A stretch of DNA of 64,000 nucleotides from an uncultured Pseudodesulfovibrio sp. (GCF_963664965.1 NZ_OY761823.1:3118001-3182000), one strand, 5' to 3'; positions 20,385 to 29,477 are shown, numbered from the stretch's first letter. Numbers and translations: made by a program. The notes: a model not told the origin generated them from the sequence alone.

Positions 20385-20659
20385 GAGAGCGAGACGCAGC
20401 CAGACCTCATAAAAAACGACGAAACAGCTGGGATGGCTCCAGGCACACTCACCTTTGTTGGACAGCATGATCTGCCCATGAGGACTGGCCCATACCTAAT
20501 ATGAGGGGGGGATGTGGGCTTGAACTTGCCCCAACTCTAGACCACGAGCAGAGGGAAAGTGGGATTTTCAGCCCCTGGTCAGGCTCGTCTGCCCAGGGAC
20601 TGAAGTGAACGCAATCGGTGTTTGCTAGCGAAGCAAGTTACCGTTTTCCAACGGCCTGC

Positions 20660-21214
20660 CTAAAAGTGCTTCTTGGCCTTTTCCCAGGCATCCTTCAAAT
20701 CGATGAAGGCCTTATCCAGGCCATCCTTGACCTCCGCCCAAGCCTTACCGCTGGAATCGGAAGCCTTCTTGATCTGATCGCTTGCGTCCTCATACATGGC
20801 CTGGGCCTTGTCGAGGTATTGTTTGGCCTCCTTGCCGAGTTGGTCGGGATTCTTGATCTTGGATTCGATCTTGCCCTTCAATTCGTCCACCCGGGAGGAG
20901 ATGTCCTTCAACATGAGCCAGTCCGGACTGAGAGGGGAGGCGTTGGCAGCTTTTTTCAAGTTGCTGCCCGGAGTAAACTTGGCTACCCGGTGTGCCTTGA
21001 TCTGGATGGCTTGGCCGGTCCGGGGATTGCGGCCAGTGCGAGCTTTTCTGTCCGAGGTTGAAAACGTTCCAAACCCCTTGAGGGGAACGGTGCCGCCCAC
21101 AGCCAATTCATTCTTGATGGACTCCAATACGGTGTCGATCACTTTGCCACCCTGGGCAACCGAATCCAGCCCAGCCCTGTCGGCCAGCATTTTGGCCAAT
21201 TCCTGCTTGGTCAT
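20660..21214 (-). CDS. HU-family DNA-binding protein with C-terminal amphipathic stress-protein-like extension
   Basis: 184 aa. Residues 1-90 are a complete HU/IHF domain (MTKQELAKMLADRAG start, GFGTFSTSDRKARTGRNPRTG DNA-arm motif). Residues 95-184 form a highly charged, probably helical tail ending KDGLDKAFIDLKDAWEKAKKHF-like, which resembles the C-terminus of sll1863-type/LEA-like small stress proteins. HU proteins bend and compact DNA; the tail may add protein binding, membrane contact or DNA protection. A strong GGAGGA ribosome-binding site lies 7 nt upstream. It stands alone in the island. A normal 90-aa HU is also encoded in this window (45691-45963), so this is an accessory paralogue. 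Confidence 0.85.
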   Translation of the reverse strand: MTKQELAKMLADRAGLDSVAQGGKVIDTVLESIKNELAVGGTVPLKGFGTFSTSDRKARTGRNPRTGQAIQIKAHRVAKFTPGSNLKKAANASPLSPDWLMLKDISSRVDELKGKIESKIKNPDQLGKEAKQYLDKAQAMYEDASDQIKKASDSSGKAWAEVKDGLDKAFIDLKDAWEKAKKHF

Positions 21215-21478
21215 GATATCCTCCTAGAGAAATTTAAAACATGCTAACATATTGCAGCGACTTTTGGTGTATTTTTTTTGTGGTAAGTTTGTACCCTATC
21301 CTTCTCAATCGGAAAGTAATCATACAAATCTCAATTACTGTAGGTCGATCAGGTCTTGCTCCGTATCAACTTGGCCGCTTGGAGATGTGAAAATGTATTT
21401 GGAAAATATCGTAACAGGAGAAGTGGGTTCACTTTGTTGGACCACTGAGCAGCGTTTTTAAGGTGGACAGTTTACGTG

Positions 21479-22384
21479 TTACGCCGCCTTGTGGGTCCAC
21501 CCCAGAGGGGGTACCCCCTCTGGGGTGGGACCGCTTTGATATATCTCCATCGGCTTGCGTCCGTCAAAGGACTTATGAGGACGCCGATTATTGTAGAAAT
21601 TGAACCACCAGGCCAAAGCACTGCGTAGATCACTTCCAGTCTCCAATTCCCGCAAATAAACACATTCGTATTTCAACGACTTCCAGAGTCGTTCGATCAT
21701 GACATTGTCCATCCAACGCCCCCGGCCATCCATTGAGATACGGATACCAGCATCCCTCAGGGTCTTCGTGAACTCGTAGCTGGTAAATTGGCTACCCTGA
21801 TCCGTGTTGAAGATCTCAGGAACGCCATAACGGTTAATCGCGTCCTCCAAGGCTGCAACGCAAAAGTCAGCGTCCATCGTATTTGATAAGCGCCACGACA
21901 AGACTGCACGGCTATGCCAATCCATGATCGCTACGAGATACAAGAAGCCTCGTTTCATGGGAATGTACGTAATATCGGCACACCAAACTTGATTTGGCTT
22001 CGTGATCGCCAAATGTCGCAACAAATACGGGTATATCTTGTGCTGTGGGTGTGGCTGACTTGTTCTTGGCTTTTGGTAAACTGCCATTAAGCCCATCTTG
22101 CGCATAAGTCTTCTCACGCGCCCACGGCCAACCCAATGCCCTTCATCTCGTAGGATGTTGCGCATCTGCCGAGATCCAAAGAACGGCAACTCCATGAACA
22201 ACTCATCGATGCGTTGCATCAGTTCCAAGTTGTATGGAGATTCGCCGATTGGCTGATAGTAGTATGTTGAGCTATGCAGCTTAAGGATTCTGCATTGTCG
22301 CCGAACGCTGAGCTGCGGATGCTCTTTGTCGACGACATCACGCCTTCGCTCACAGCTCAAATTTTGGCGAAGCTTGTTGCAAAA
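21479..22384 (-). CDS. IS3-family transposase OrfB (DDE integrase domain)
   Basis: The catalytic subunit portion. The HTH_21 region ([23 protein letters not shown]) is followed by an rve-type DDE domain with [10 protein letters not shown] (first Asp), [10 protein letters not shown] (second Asp) and a downstream Glu in [15 protein letters not shown], ending with [16 protein letters not shown]. The frame stays open further upstream to 22600, but family-like protein begins only around [16 protein letters not shown], near 22340. In this element OrfB is read in the +1 (equivalently -2) frame relative to OrfA by my count, and no ATG starts it near the overlap, so expression needs an unusual shift, a weak start such as TTG, or is lost. 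The 5' boundary given is therefore approximate. Confidence 0.8.
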   Translation of the reverse strand, partial: FCNKLRQNLSCERRRDVVDKEHPQLSVRRQCRILKLHSSTYYYQPIGESPYNLELMQRIDELFMELPFFGSRQMRNILRDEGHWVGRGRVRRLMRKMGLMAVYQKPRTSQPHPQHKIYPYLLRHLAITKPNQVWCADITYIPMKRGFLYLVAIMDWHSRAVLSWRLSNTMDADFCVAALEDAINRYGVPEIFNTDQGSQFTSYEFTKTLRDAGIRISMDGRGRWMDNVMIERLWKSLKYECVYLRELETGSDLRSALAWWFNFYNNRRPHKSFDGRKPMEIYQSGPTPEGVPPLGWTHKAA

Positions 22385-22643
22385 AATCCTTCTCGATCGT
22401 GAGTTGGCCGATCTTGGCGTGAAGCTCTTTGATATGCACTTCATCGCTTTGCTGGCTCTTTTGAGCCTTGCCGGAAAAACCGGCAACGATTTGCTCTTTG
22501 GCTTGTTTCTTCCACTGAGAAATTTGATTGGTGTGGACGCCATACTTGCTGGCCAGTTCGGAAAGAGTATGTTCACTGGACAATGCATCCAGGGCGACAC
22601 GGGCTTTAAATTCAGCAGTAAATCTTCTTCTCTTCTTGGACAT
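22350..22643 (-). CDS. IS3-family transposase OrfA (helix-turn-helix)
   Basis: 97 aa from the ATG at 22643 (MSKKRRRFTAEFKARVALDAL); an alternative start at 22667 adds 8 residues. It is the DNA-binding HTH_Tnp_1 protein, with the helix-turn-helix in LSELASKYGVHTNQISQWKKQ and a leucine-zipper-like end ([22 protein letters not shown]) that in IS3 elements mediates multimer formation. It binds the terminal repeats and, when fused to OrfB by frameshifting, makes the active transposase. Confidence 0.85.
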   Translation of the reverse strand: MSKKRRRFTAEFKARVALDALSSEHTLSELASKYGVHTNQISQWKKQAKEQIVAGFSGKAQKSQQSDEVHIKELHAKIGQLTIEKDFLQQASPKFEL

Positions 22644-22705
22644 CGAAAAGCCTCCTTTGGCTTTCATACGTCCACCTTAAACTGTGGTCCAGTTTCTTAG
22701 ACCCA

Positions 22706-22822
22706 CTTCTGTCAGCAAGCCGAGGGGGGGGGGAAGGCAACCTTTATAGATACAAATGACAGTATGCTCTTGAAACTCCAGAATGTATCCGGATAGGCAA
22801 GGTAAACCAAAAGAGCGTTCAT
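22706..22822 (-). pseudogene. 5' fragment of a second B12-binding radical-SAM gene
   Basis: The minus strand from 22822 reads MNALLVYLAYPDTFWSFKSI and on, nearly identical to the N-terminus of the intact radical-SAM protein at 30102-31580. After about 33 codons a longer G/C homopolymer (ten C on the coding strand against six in the intact gene) shifts the frame, and TGA follows at 22712-22714. Homology stops right at the IS3 end (22705), and nothing resembling the rest of the gene is seen beyond the IS. The copy was therefore broken by the IS, with loss of the remainder. Its upstream region is also conserved. Confidence 0.85.
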
Positions 22823-22917
22823 ACTTTTCACCTCATATGAACCATACTCCAATGATGAAAATCCACAATTCAATTCGTGTTATTATCTGGCAAACATGAA
22901 CTGGGCCATTTCCCCTG
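22823..22917 (-). repeat. Upstream region shared with the intact radical-SAM gene (copy 1)
   Basis: About 95 bp aligns with few gaps to 31581-31676. Shared words include ACTTTTCACCTCATATG (the Shine-Dalgarno region read on the minus strand), ATACTCC, TCGTGTTATTAT and GGGCCAT/GGTCCAT. The original duplication therefore included promoter and leader. Confidence 0.75.
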
Positions 22918-23020
22918 GGGCAATTCTGCAATCGTCACATGTATTATTTATAGTGTTTCTTCTTTCTATGCATGATACATTGAATGTAGTCGAAGTACAT
23001 TTTTAACAAAGGCGCCCTTT

Positions 23021-23263
23021 ATGATTGGTTTATTCTGGTTCGTATTGATAGGACTGGTTGCCGGCTGGCTGGCCGGGATGCTTATGAAAGGCGGATTCGG
23101 TCTCATCGGAGATATCGTCATCGGCGTTATTGGGGCGGTGATAGGCGGATACGTCTTCGGGCTTCTTGGGATCAACACAGGCGGACTGCTCGGGGCAATA
23201 GTCACTGCGACAGTAGGCGCGGTGATCCTGATTTTCATCCTGCGCCTGTTCAGAAGAGCCTGA
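23021..23263 (+). CDS. GlsB/YeaQ/YmgE-family stress membrane protein
   Basis: 80 aa with three closely packed hydrophobic glycine-rich helices (about 4-22, 27-48 and 53-74) and the family pattern GLVAGWLAGMLMKGG, GDIVIGVIGAVIGGY and LLGAIVTATVGAVILI, ending in basic RLFRRA. Such transglycosylase-associated/GlsB proteins are inner-membrane proteins induced by acid, osmotic or general stress, with no proven biochemical role. It is monocistronic, between the broken radical-SAM copy and the CheB-CheR-PAS gene. The start is the only ATG in frame before the first helix. Confidence 0.9.
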   Translation: MIGLFWFVLIGLVAGWLAGMLMKGGFGLIGDIVIGVIGAVIGGYVFGLLGINTGGLLGAIVTATVGAVILIFILRLFRRA

Positions 23264-23630
23264 TCGTGTGCCCCACAGCACCCGACGTTCCAGCTTCCAC
23301 TGCCCTCCATATCCGTTTTCCAAATACATTAGCCGTTCCACGCATCCCTACCGCGCCCACACGACTCCACACTGTAAGATTCAGAAGAACGTGGCTGTTA
23401 TCAAACAAGCCGCTGACGAACAATAAAAACCCAGCACGTGTATAGCTTTTGCTCCCCTGTAGGTGAGCAGGCTATGGGAAACCGTGTGCACACAGTGACA
23501 GAGACTGACGTCTTCTCGCGGAGGCCGCAATGCAGTTCGCTTGTTGCGTTCCCAGGAAAAGAGACGGTACAGTCTTCTCGCGGGACAATAGTTGTTCGAC
23601 AGGATATGAGACGGCGAGGAAGGAAAAAAA
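23264..23630. other. 367-bp non-coding region upstream of the CheB-CheR-PAS gene
   Basis: No gene seen. It contains two exact copies of the 12-mer GTCTTCTCGCGG at 23510-23521 and 23572-23583, start-to-start 62 bp (about six helical turns), which could be operator sites. A purine-rich ribosome-binding stretch precedes the ATG at 23631. Confidence 0.45.
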
Positions 23631-26600
23631 ATGACAAAGAAAAAAGATACACCCGCTTCTCATCCGCACGAGGACTCTCTCGCATCGACCGACAAGGTCG
23701 CTCCCGCTCCGGGACGGCCTTCCGAGCCGACCTTTCCCATCGTCGGCATTGGCGCCTCGGCCGGAGGTCTGGCGGCTTTCGAAGCCTTTTTCTCCGGCAT
23801 GCCGACCGATACCGATCCGGGGATGGCCTTTGTTCTAGTCCAGCATCTGAAGCCGGATCACAAGAGTCTGCTGACCGAACTCATCCGACGCTACACCAGC
23901 ATGGAGGTCTTCGAGGTGGAAGATGGTATGGAAGTTCGGCCTAACTGCACCTATATTATTCCGCCCAACCGCGACATGGCCATTCTGCACGGCAGGTTGC
24001 AATTGCTCGAGCCCATCAACCCACGAGGGCAGCGACTGCCCATCGACTTTTTTTTCCGTTCCCTGGCTCAGAGCATGCATGAATCGGTGGTCGGCGTCGT
24101 GCTCTCGGGCACGGGCAGCGATGGCACACTCGGTGTGCGGGCCATTAAAGGTGAAGGGGGCATGGTCATTGCCCAGACGCCCGAATCCTGCGAGTACGAC
24201 GGCATGCCGCGCAGCGCCATTGCCACAGGCCTGGTGGATTACGAATTGCCGCCGTCGGAGATGCCCGCCCGGATCATCGCCTATACTGACCACGTCTATG
24301 GCCCGCCTCTCTGTGCGGAGACCGACCCCATACCCGGGACCGAAAATGCGCTGCAGAAAATATGCATCCTTCTGCGCATCCATACCGGGCACGATTTTTC
24401 CCAGTACAAACCGAGCACCATCAATCGCCGTATCGAACGCCGAATGGCCGTGCATCAAATCGACACGCTGGATGCGTACATTCAATACTTGCAGCAAGCC
24501 CCGCGGGAAGTGGAGTCCCTTTTTCGCGACTTGCTCATCGGCGTGACTCGTTTTTTCCGCGATACTGAAGCATTCAATACGTTCGAGGAAGAGGTTGTCC
24601 CCAAACTCTTTGCTGAAAAGTCACCGGGGTCCTCAATCAGAATCTGGTCGACGGGATGCTCCACCGGAGAGGAGGCTTACTCTGTCGCCATCCTCTTGCA
24701 GGAGTACATGGAAAAGACCCGGACAAGAATCAAGGTGCAGATCTTTGCCACCGATATAGACAGTCAGGCCATAAACACTGCCCGTAGCGGATTGTATCCG
24801 ACCAGCATAGCCGCCGATGTCACGCCGGAACGGCTGTCGCGTTTTTTCACGATTGAGTCCAATGGCAGCGCGTACCGCATCCACAAAACGCTCCGCGACA
24901 TTCTGATTTTTTCGGAACAGGACGTTATCAAGGACCCGCCCTTTTCCAGGCTCGACTGCATCCTATGCCGCAACCTGCTCATCTACATGGACGGAGAGTT
25001 GCAGAAAAAAATCATGCCGCTCTTCCATTACGCCTTGCGCCCTGGCGGATTCCTCTTTTTGGGTACATCGGAAACAGTGGGCGATTTCGGTGACCTGTTC
25101 ACCGCCATGCACCGCAAATCGAAACTGTATCTGCGCAAGGAAGCACAGCTTGGCAAACGCTCCACAGCCATGAGCCGTTTCATTCCGCCCCTGTCGGCCC
25201 TTGACTCGTCACTCCTCCGGCCGACAACCGTCAAGGAGGTCGCCCCCGCCAAGCTGCCGTTGCGTGATTTGACCGAACAGACGCTGTTGCAACGGTTCGT
25301 CCCCGTGGGAGTGCTCGTCAACGCGCAGGGTGACATCCTTTACCTCCACGGGCGCACCGGCCAGTACCTGGAACCCGCGCAAGGCGAAGCAGGTACCAAC
25401 AACATCCTCAAGATGGCGCGGGAGGGACTGCGCCGCGGATTGAACACGGCCCTGCACAAGGCGCGTTCATCCGGCGGAACCGCCCGCAGCCAGTCTTTGT
25501 GGGTCAAGACCAACGGGTCCTTCACCTCGGTAGACCTGACGGTCTGCCCGGTAGCTGCCGACCATGTGGATTTTTCTGACCCCCTCTATCTGGTCATCCT
25601 GGAACCCTCGCCGCAGGTCGGCCACGGGTCGGTGCCCACATCCGCCTCCCCAGCCGTCGGGGGAGACGGTGAGAAATCAGATGAGGATGGAGAAAAGGAC
25701 AATCTCGTCAAGACGCTGCGGCAAGAGCTGTTGGCCAACGAAGAATATCTCCAGAGCACCATTGAGGAACTCGAAACATCCAACGAGGAACTCAACTCGT
25801 CCAACGAGGAAATGCAGTCAATAAACGAAGAATTGCAATCCTCGAACGAGGAACTCGAGACCTCCAAAGAGGAACTACAATCCGTTAATGAGGAATTGTC
25901 CACCGTCAATACCGAGCTGCAGAACAAGCTGACCGATCTGTCGCAGGCCAACAACGACATGAGCAACCTGCTCTCCGGAACGGGCATCGCCACGATATTC
26001 GTGGACCACCAGCTGTGCATCATGCGTTTCACCCCGGCCGCCACTCGGATCATAAACCTGATTCCAGTTGATATAGGGAGACCTGTCGGCCACATCGTTT
26101 CCAAACTTGTGGGCTACGACAGCCTGGTCGAAGATGTGGAGTCCGTACTGGAAACGCTGCTCCCCAAGGATCTGGAGGTACAGGCGGAGGATGGGAAATG
26201 GTATACAATGCGCATCCAGCCGTATCGCACCCTGGATAACGTGATTGAGGGCGCTGTGATCACCTTTGTCGACATAACCGAGATGAAGAAATCTGACGAG
26301 CTGTTGCAGGAGGCCCATGGCCAAATCCGCCTCGCAGTGGTTGCGCGGGACTCGCAGGATGCCATTACCGTGTTGGACATGAAGGGAGATATCCTGTCCT
26401 GGAATCCTTCGGCACACAGGCTTCTCGGGTGGAGAGAAGAGGAAGCACTGTCCATGAACATTCAGGATATGCTCCCAAAAGATATGCAGGCTGAGGAATT
26501 GGAGAACCTTCGACTGGTTGCGCAGGGCGATTTGCCGATGCCCTATGAGACACGCCGTATACACAAGGATGGACAGACATTGCAGGTGTGGCTCACGGCC

Positions 26601-26681
26601 AGCCTGCTGTTGGACGATACAGGCTCTGCCTATGGCATGGCGACCACACAACGGATAGTCCGGGAGGCCAACAAATCATGA
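23631..26681 (+). CDS. CheB-CheR-coiled coil-PAS-PAS signalling protein (no receiver domain)
   Basis: 1016 aa. CheB methylesterase domain about 35-215, with catalytic Ser43 (GIGASAGGL), His72 (LVQHLKPDHKS) and Asp near 162 (GTGSDGTLG). CheR methyltransferase about 230-490, with HTGHDFSQYKPSTINRRIERR and SAM-site CSTGEEAYS near 340. A helical repeat of NEEL/SSNEEM units spans about 700-770. A PAS_10-type domain covers about 775-885 and a second PAS about 895-1005. Unlike true CheB it has no N-terminal receiver. Such fusions usually act in stress or developmental signalling, not flagellar chemotaxis. Its TGA overlaps the ATG of the following kinase by 4 nt, so the two form a coupled signalling unit. 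Confidence 0.92.
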   Translation: MTKKKDTPASHPHEDSLASTDKVAPAPGRPSEPTFPIVGIGASAGGLAAFEAFFSGMPTDTDPGMAFVLVQHLKPDHKSLLTELIRRYTSMEVFEVEDGMEVRPNCTYIIPPNRDMAILHGRLQLLEPINPRGQRLPIDFFFRSLAQSMHESVVGVVLSGTGSDGTLGVRAIKGEGGMVIAQTPESCEYDGMPRSAIATGLVDYELPPSEMPARIIAYTDHVYGPPLCAETDPIPGTENALQKICILLRIHTGHDFSQYKPSTINRRIERRMAVHQIDTLDAYIQYLQQAPREVESLFRDLLIGVTRFFRDTEAFNTFEEEVVPKLFAEKSPGSSIRIWSTGCSTGEEAYSVAILLQEYMEKTRTRIKVQIFATDIDSQAINTARSGLYPTSIAADVTPERLSRFFTIESNGSAYRIHKTLRDILIFSEQDVIKDPPFSRLDCILCRNLLIYMDGELQKKIMPLFHYALRPGGFLFLGTSETVGDFGDLFTAMHRKSKLYLRKEAQLGKRSTAMSRFIPPLSALDSSLLRPTTVKEVAPAKLPLRDLTEQTLLQRFVPVGVLVNAQGDILYLHGRTGQYLEPAQGEAGTNNILKMAREGLRRGLNTALHKARSSGGTARSQSLWVKTNGSFTSVDLTVCPVAADHVDFSDPLYLVILEPSPQVGHGSVPTSASPAVGGDGEKSDEDGEKDNLVKTLRQELLANEEYLQSTIEELETSNEELNSSNEEMQSINEELQSSNEELETSKEELQSVNEELSTVNTELQNKLTDLSQANNDMSNLLSGTGIATIFVDHQLCIMRFTPAATRIINLIPVDIGRPVGHIVSKLVGYDSLVEDVESVLETLLPKDLEVQAEDGKWYTMRIQPYRTLDNVIEGAVITFVDITEMKKSDELLQEAHGQIRLAVVARDSQDAITVLDMKGDILSWNPSAHRLLGWREEEALSMNIQDMLPKDMQAEELENLRLVAQGDLPMPYETRRIHKDGQTLQVWLTASLLLDDTGSAYGMATTQRIVREANKS

Positions 26682-27901
26682 AAAACAAGCTCAGACTTCA
26701 AGCAGAAGCGTTGGCCCAATCAAGAGAATCTGTGGATAAACAGCCTCTTTCTCCCGAGGAAATGAAGCAAGCGCTCCACGAGTTGCGCGTCCATCAGATC
26801 GAGCTGGAGCTGCAAAACGAGGAGTTGCGCCGGTCACAGGCGGAACTGGACGCCATTCGGGCGCGCTACTTCGATCTCTATGACATGGCTCCGGTCGGTT
26901 ATTGCACAATCAGCGAAGATGGGATGACCCTCGAGTCCAATCTCACCGCCGCGACCCTGCTCGGCATGCACCGCAGCGACATGGTCGGACAGCCCTGGAC
27001 CACCTTCATCCATAGGGAGGACCAGGATATATACTACCGTCACCGCAAGGAGCTCCTCAGCAACAATTCGCCGAATGCGACGGCGGAATGCGAATTGCGG
27101 CTGTTGAAAAAGGACGGGAGCGAGTTCTGGGCGCTGTTGACTGGCACCTTGGTCCCGGATGACGAAGGAACTCCCGTCTGCCGCGTCGTGATACACGACA
27201 TCACGGGGCGCAAGCAGGAAGAACAGTTTCGGGAGGACGTGCAACGCATCATCCATCACGACATCAAGGGGCCGCTTGGAGCCCTCTTCTCACTGACGCG
27301 GATGGTTCTTGAAGACGGCGAGAGTGACGCCTTGATGGACTTGTTTCCGCAAGTCATGCTCGGTATTCAGCAAGTAATCCAATTCATCGACGCTGCCGAG
27401 CCTCTGAGGGAAATGGAAAAGGGTGTATTTACTCCGGCCAAAACGCCTATTGCAATCCATCAACTCCTTGAAACAGTGAAACTCTCCCTGGCGACGCTTG
27501 CCTCGAAGTGCAAGGTGACCATTTCGATCCAAGCCGAAACGGATTGCTTTTCTGAAAGCGCGAGAGTGTTCGGAGAGGCCTTCCTCTTTGAGGACATGTT
27601 CATGAACCTGGGGAAGAATGCCATTGAGGCTCTCCCGAAGGGAGGGGACGTCACTATCACCTGCCGGACGGACCAAGACATGGTGTACATCGCCATCCAT
27701 AATGCCGGTACGGTGCCTGAATCAATCCGAAACCGGTTCTTTGAGAGATACGTCACTGAGGGCAAGCGGTTCGGCACGGGGCTGGGGACTTACAGTGCCC
27801 GTCTTATCGCCGAGGCACATGGCGGCCACATCAAGCTCGCCACATCAGAGGCCGAAGGGACCACGATCAGCATCTCGCTCCCCCTTTGCGATATCCGGTA
27901 G
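26678..27901 (+). CDS. PAS-containing sensor histidine kinase
   Basis: 407 aa, soluble (no membrane helix). An N-terminal helical stretch (LHELRVHQIELELQNEELRRSQ, about 28-60) is followed by a PAS domain with PAC (about 65-185), the phospho-acceptor His in RIIHHDIKGPLGAL near 191, a dimerisation helix, and an ATPase domain with N-box NLGKNAIEALPKGG near 310 and the glycine-rich FGTGLGTYSARLIAEAHGG near the C-terminus. The start is the ATG overlapping the CheB-CheR-PAS stop (ATGA). An in-frame upstream extension to 26588 lies wholly inside that gene. No response regulator is adjacent, so the target is elsewhere or the partner is the CheB-CheR-PAS protein itself. Confidence 0.9.
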   Translation: MKNKLRLQAEALAQSRESVDKQPLSPEEMKQALHELRVHQIELELQNEELRRSQAELDAIRARYFDLYDMAPVGYCTISEDGMTLESNLTAATLLGMHRSDMVGQPWTTFIHREDQDIYYRHRKELLSNNSPNATAECELRLLKKDGSEFWALLTGTLVPDDEGTPVCRVVIHDITGRKQEEQFREDVQRIIHHDIKGPLGALFSLTRMVLEDGESDALMDLFPQVMLGIQQVIQFIDAAEPLREMEKGVFTPAKTPIAIHQLLETVKLSLATLASKCKVTISIQAETDCFSESARVFGEAFLFEDMFMNLGKNAIEALPKGGDVTITCRTDQDMVYIAIHNAGTVPESIRNRFFERYVTEGKRFGTGLGTYSARLIAEAHGGHIKLATSEAEGTTISISLPLCDIR

Positions 27902-28397
27902 CGCTTCTTCCGCTCGGCCCGCCGAAAGCCTTCGTATCTGAAATAGGAATGTCCTCTACCCCAAGGTCAAAGCACCATGGCGGCATCTTCGAGCCGGGCC
28001 GAAAGGCATGTTGGGCTCGGTTCCAACTCTCGTGTCGGGTATCCCAACCATTGGAGTAAGAATGGGGGATGACGTCTGCCCATCTGGAGCGGGGCTCCCC
28101 ACGCTGCCAGGGGGAGGATCCCCTTGATCATCGACATGAAACAATCCACATTGGATGGGATTGACAAGTCGCCAATTACTCAAGGCAAGTCTGATTGCTT
28201 TTATTTCTACTCCGCATAAATGATTTATTGAAAATATACAGTGACAATCCCAAGCTATATAGTACTATGTAAATACTCACTGGCGTCTTGATTCAGATGT
28301 TTAACATGGCATTGTTCCAATTCATAATATCACAAATGCACATGCCTGAATGTAATGGATGTATTGTAAATAAGATGCTGTGGCAGGAGCCCAAACT
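27902..28397. other. 496-bp non-coding region before the AAA+ gene
   Basis: Left half GC-rich, right half (from about 28190) AT-rich. No supported gene on either strand and no clear terminator after the kinase gene. The promoter of the AAA+ operon should lie in the AT-rich part; AGGAG at 28385-28389 is the ribosome-binding site. Confidence 0.5.
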
Positions 28398-29477
28398 ATG
28401 GATATCAAGACATTCGAATCACCCGCACCCGAGGTCTGCGCCAGCAAGATCTTCGAGGCCTGCGGCGCGAAGTTCGATAAGGATGTTGTTACCGATCTCT
28501 GGCAAAAAATCAGGCGACATCAGTGGGTACTGTCCGAAAAATTGAACCGGGATGTCGGATTCAAGATCGCCTGCAACGATTTTGTCGATAATATCGGGAC
28601 GGATAAGGAACTCGCCACGCACAACCAGGAAAAACTGCTGGTGCAAATGGGCGCACAGGCCATCACCCGAGACATATGGGACACCATCTCCGACACCCAG
28701 CCACCCAAGAAGCTGATACAAATGAAGATCATTCTCCCCCTGGTTGAGGAGGAACTCTCTCGGAAACATGGCGTCATTCCACCCAAAACCATCATTTTCT
28801 TCGGCCCTCCCGGCACGGGCAAAACCCATTTCGTCAAGGCCATGGCCGGAAGGCTGGCGTGGTGGTACGTGGAAATCATGCCGAGCATGCTCATGGTCGA
28901 CGGAGTGGACAAAATCGGCGCCCACCTGCGCAGTGTGATGGAAAAGGCGCGAGACCTAGAAGAAGTCGTCATATTCATAGACGAATTCGAAGAACTTGCA
29001 GGCAATCGGGATAGAGCCAATCGCGTAGACAGGTCCATCACCAATGAGTTTCTCAAGCAGGTCCCGCTTATCAAAAGCCATACCAGCAAGTTGCTGCTCG
29101 TCTGCGCGACCAACTACATCCGCCAACTGGACGCCGCCCTGCTGCGGCCTGGGCGATTTGATTGCATCATCCCGGTCGGGACTCTCGACGAGAGCGGAAG
29201 AGAAACCATTCTGAAATATTTCTTGTCCAAAATGAACGTAGGCGCCATCGATTTGGCGCGTATCATCGCCTTGACGGGAAAATACACCCCGGCCGACATC
29301 GAATACCTCTTTCAGACCATAGCCCAGCACGCCTTTGAAGAAGAATGCGAAAGCGGGAGCAACGTTCCGGTGACAACGGACGCCATCGTCCAGGCCATTG
29401 CAACCTTCACCCCCTCACTGACGGAGGGCGTGATCGAGGAGTTCAAAGAAGACATCATCAAATACTCACGCGCTTGA
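28398..29477 (+). CDS. AAA+ ATPase (FtsH/Cdc48-like core, no protease domain)
   Basis: 359 aa. A helical N-terminal region (1-120) of unknown type precedes one AAA module: Walker A FFGPPGTGKTHF (about 133-144), Walker B VVIFIDEFEEL near 190, and the second region of homology CATNYIRQLDAALLRPGRFD with the arginine finger, then the small helical lid. The best match by eye is to the classical AAA clade (FtsH, spastin, p97). There is no zinc-protease domain, so it should remodel or unfold a partner. ATG 28398 is preferred over GTG 28380 because AGGAG lies 8 nt before it. The following 124-aa gene is 83 nt downstream and probably co-transcribed, a candidate substrate or adaptor. Confidence 0.85.
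   Translation: MDIKTFESPAPEVCASKIFEACGAKFDKDVVTDLWQKIRRHQWVLSEKLNRDVGFKIACNDFVDNIGTDKELATHNQEKLLVQMGAQAITRDIWDTISDTQPPKKLIQMKIILPLVEEELSRKHGVIPPKTIIFFGPPGTGKTHFVKAMAGRLAWWYVEIMPSMLMVDGVDKIGAHLRSVMEKARDLEEVVIFIDEFEELAGNRDRANRVDRSITNEFLKQVPLIKSHTSKLLLVCATNYIRQLDAALLRPGRFDCIIPVGTLDESGRETILKYFLSKMNVGAIDLARIIALTGKYTPADIEYLFQTIAQHAFEEECESGSNVPVTTDAIVQAIATFTPSLTEGVIEEFKEDIIKYSRA

Larger units (their letters stand above)
21424..22705 (-). mobile_element. IS3-family insertion sequence
   Basis: About 1282 bp. Its two genes are on the minus strand. The ends are imperfect inverted repeats beginning TGGGT, sharing TGGACCAC and then an identical TTTAAGGTGGAC about 30-40 bp in (left end from 21424, right end up to 22705). 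TG...CA ends are typical of IS3. No 3-4 bp target duplication is visible, and the right end abuts a truncated gene copy, which suggests an adjacent deletion after insertion. Confidence 0.85.
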
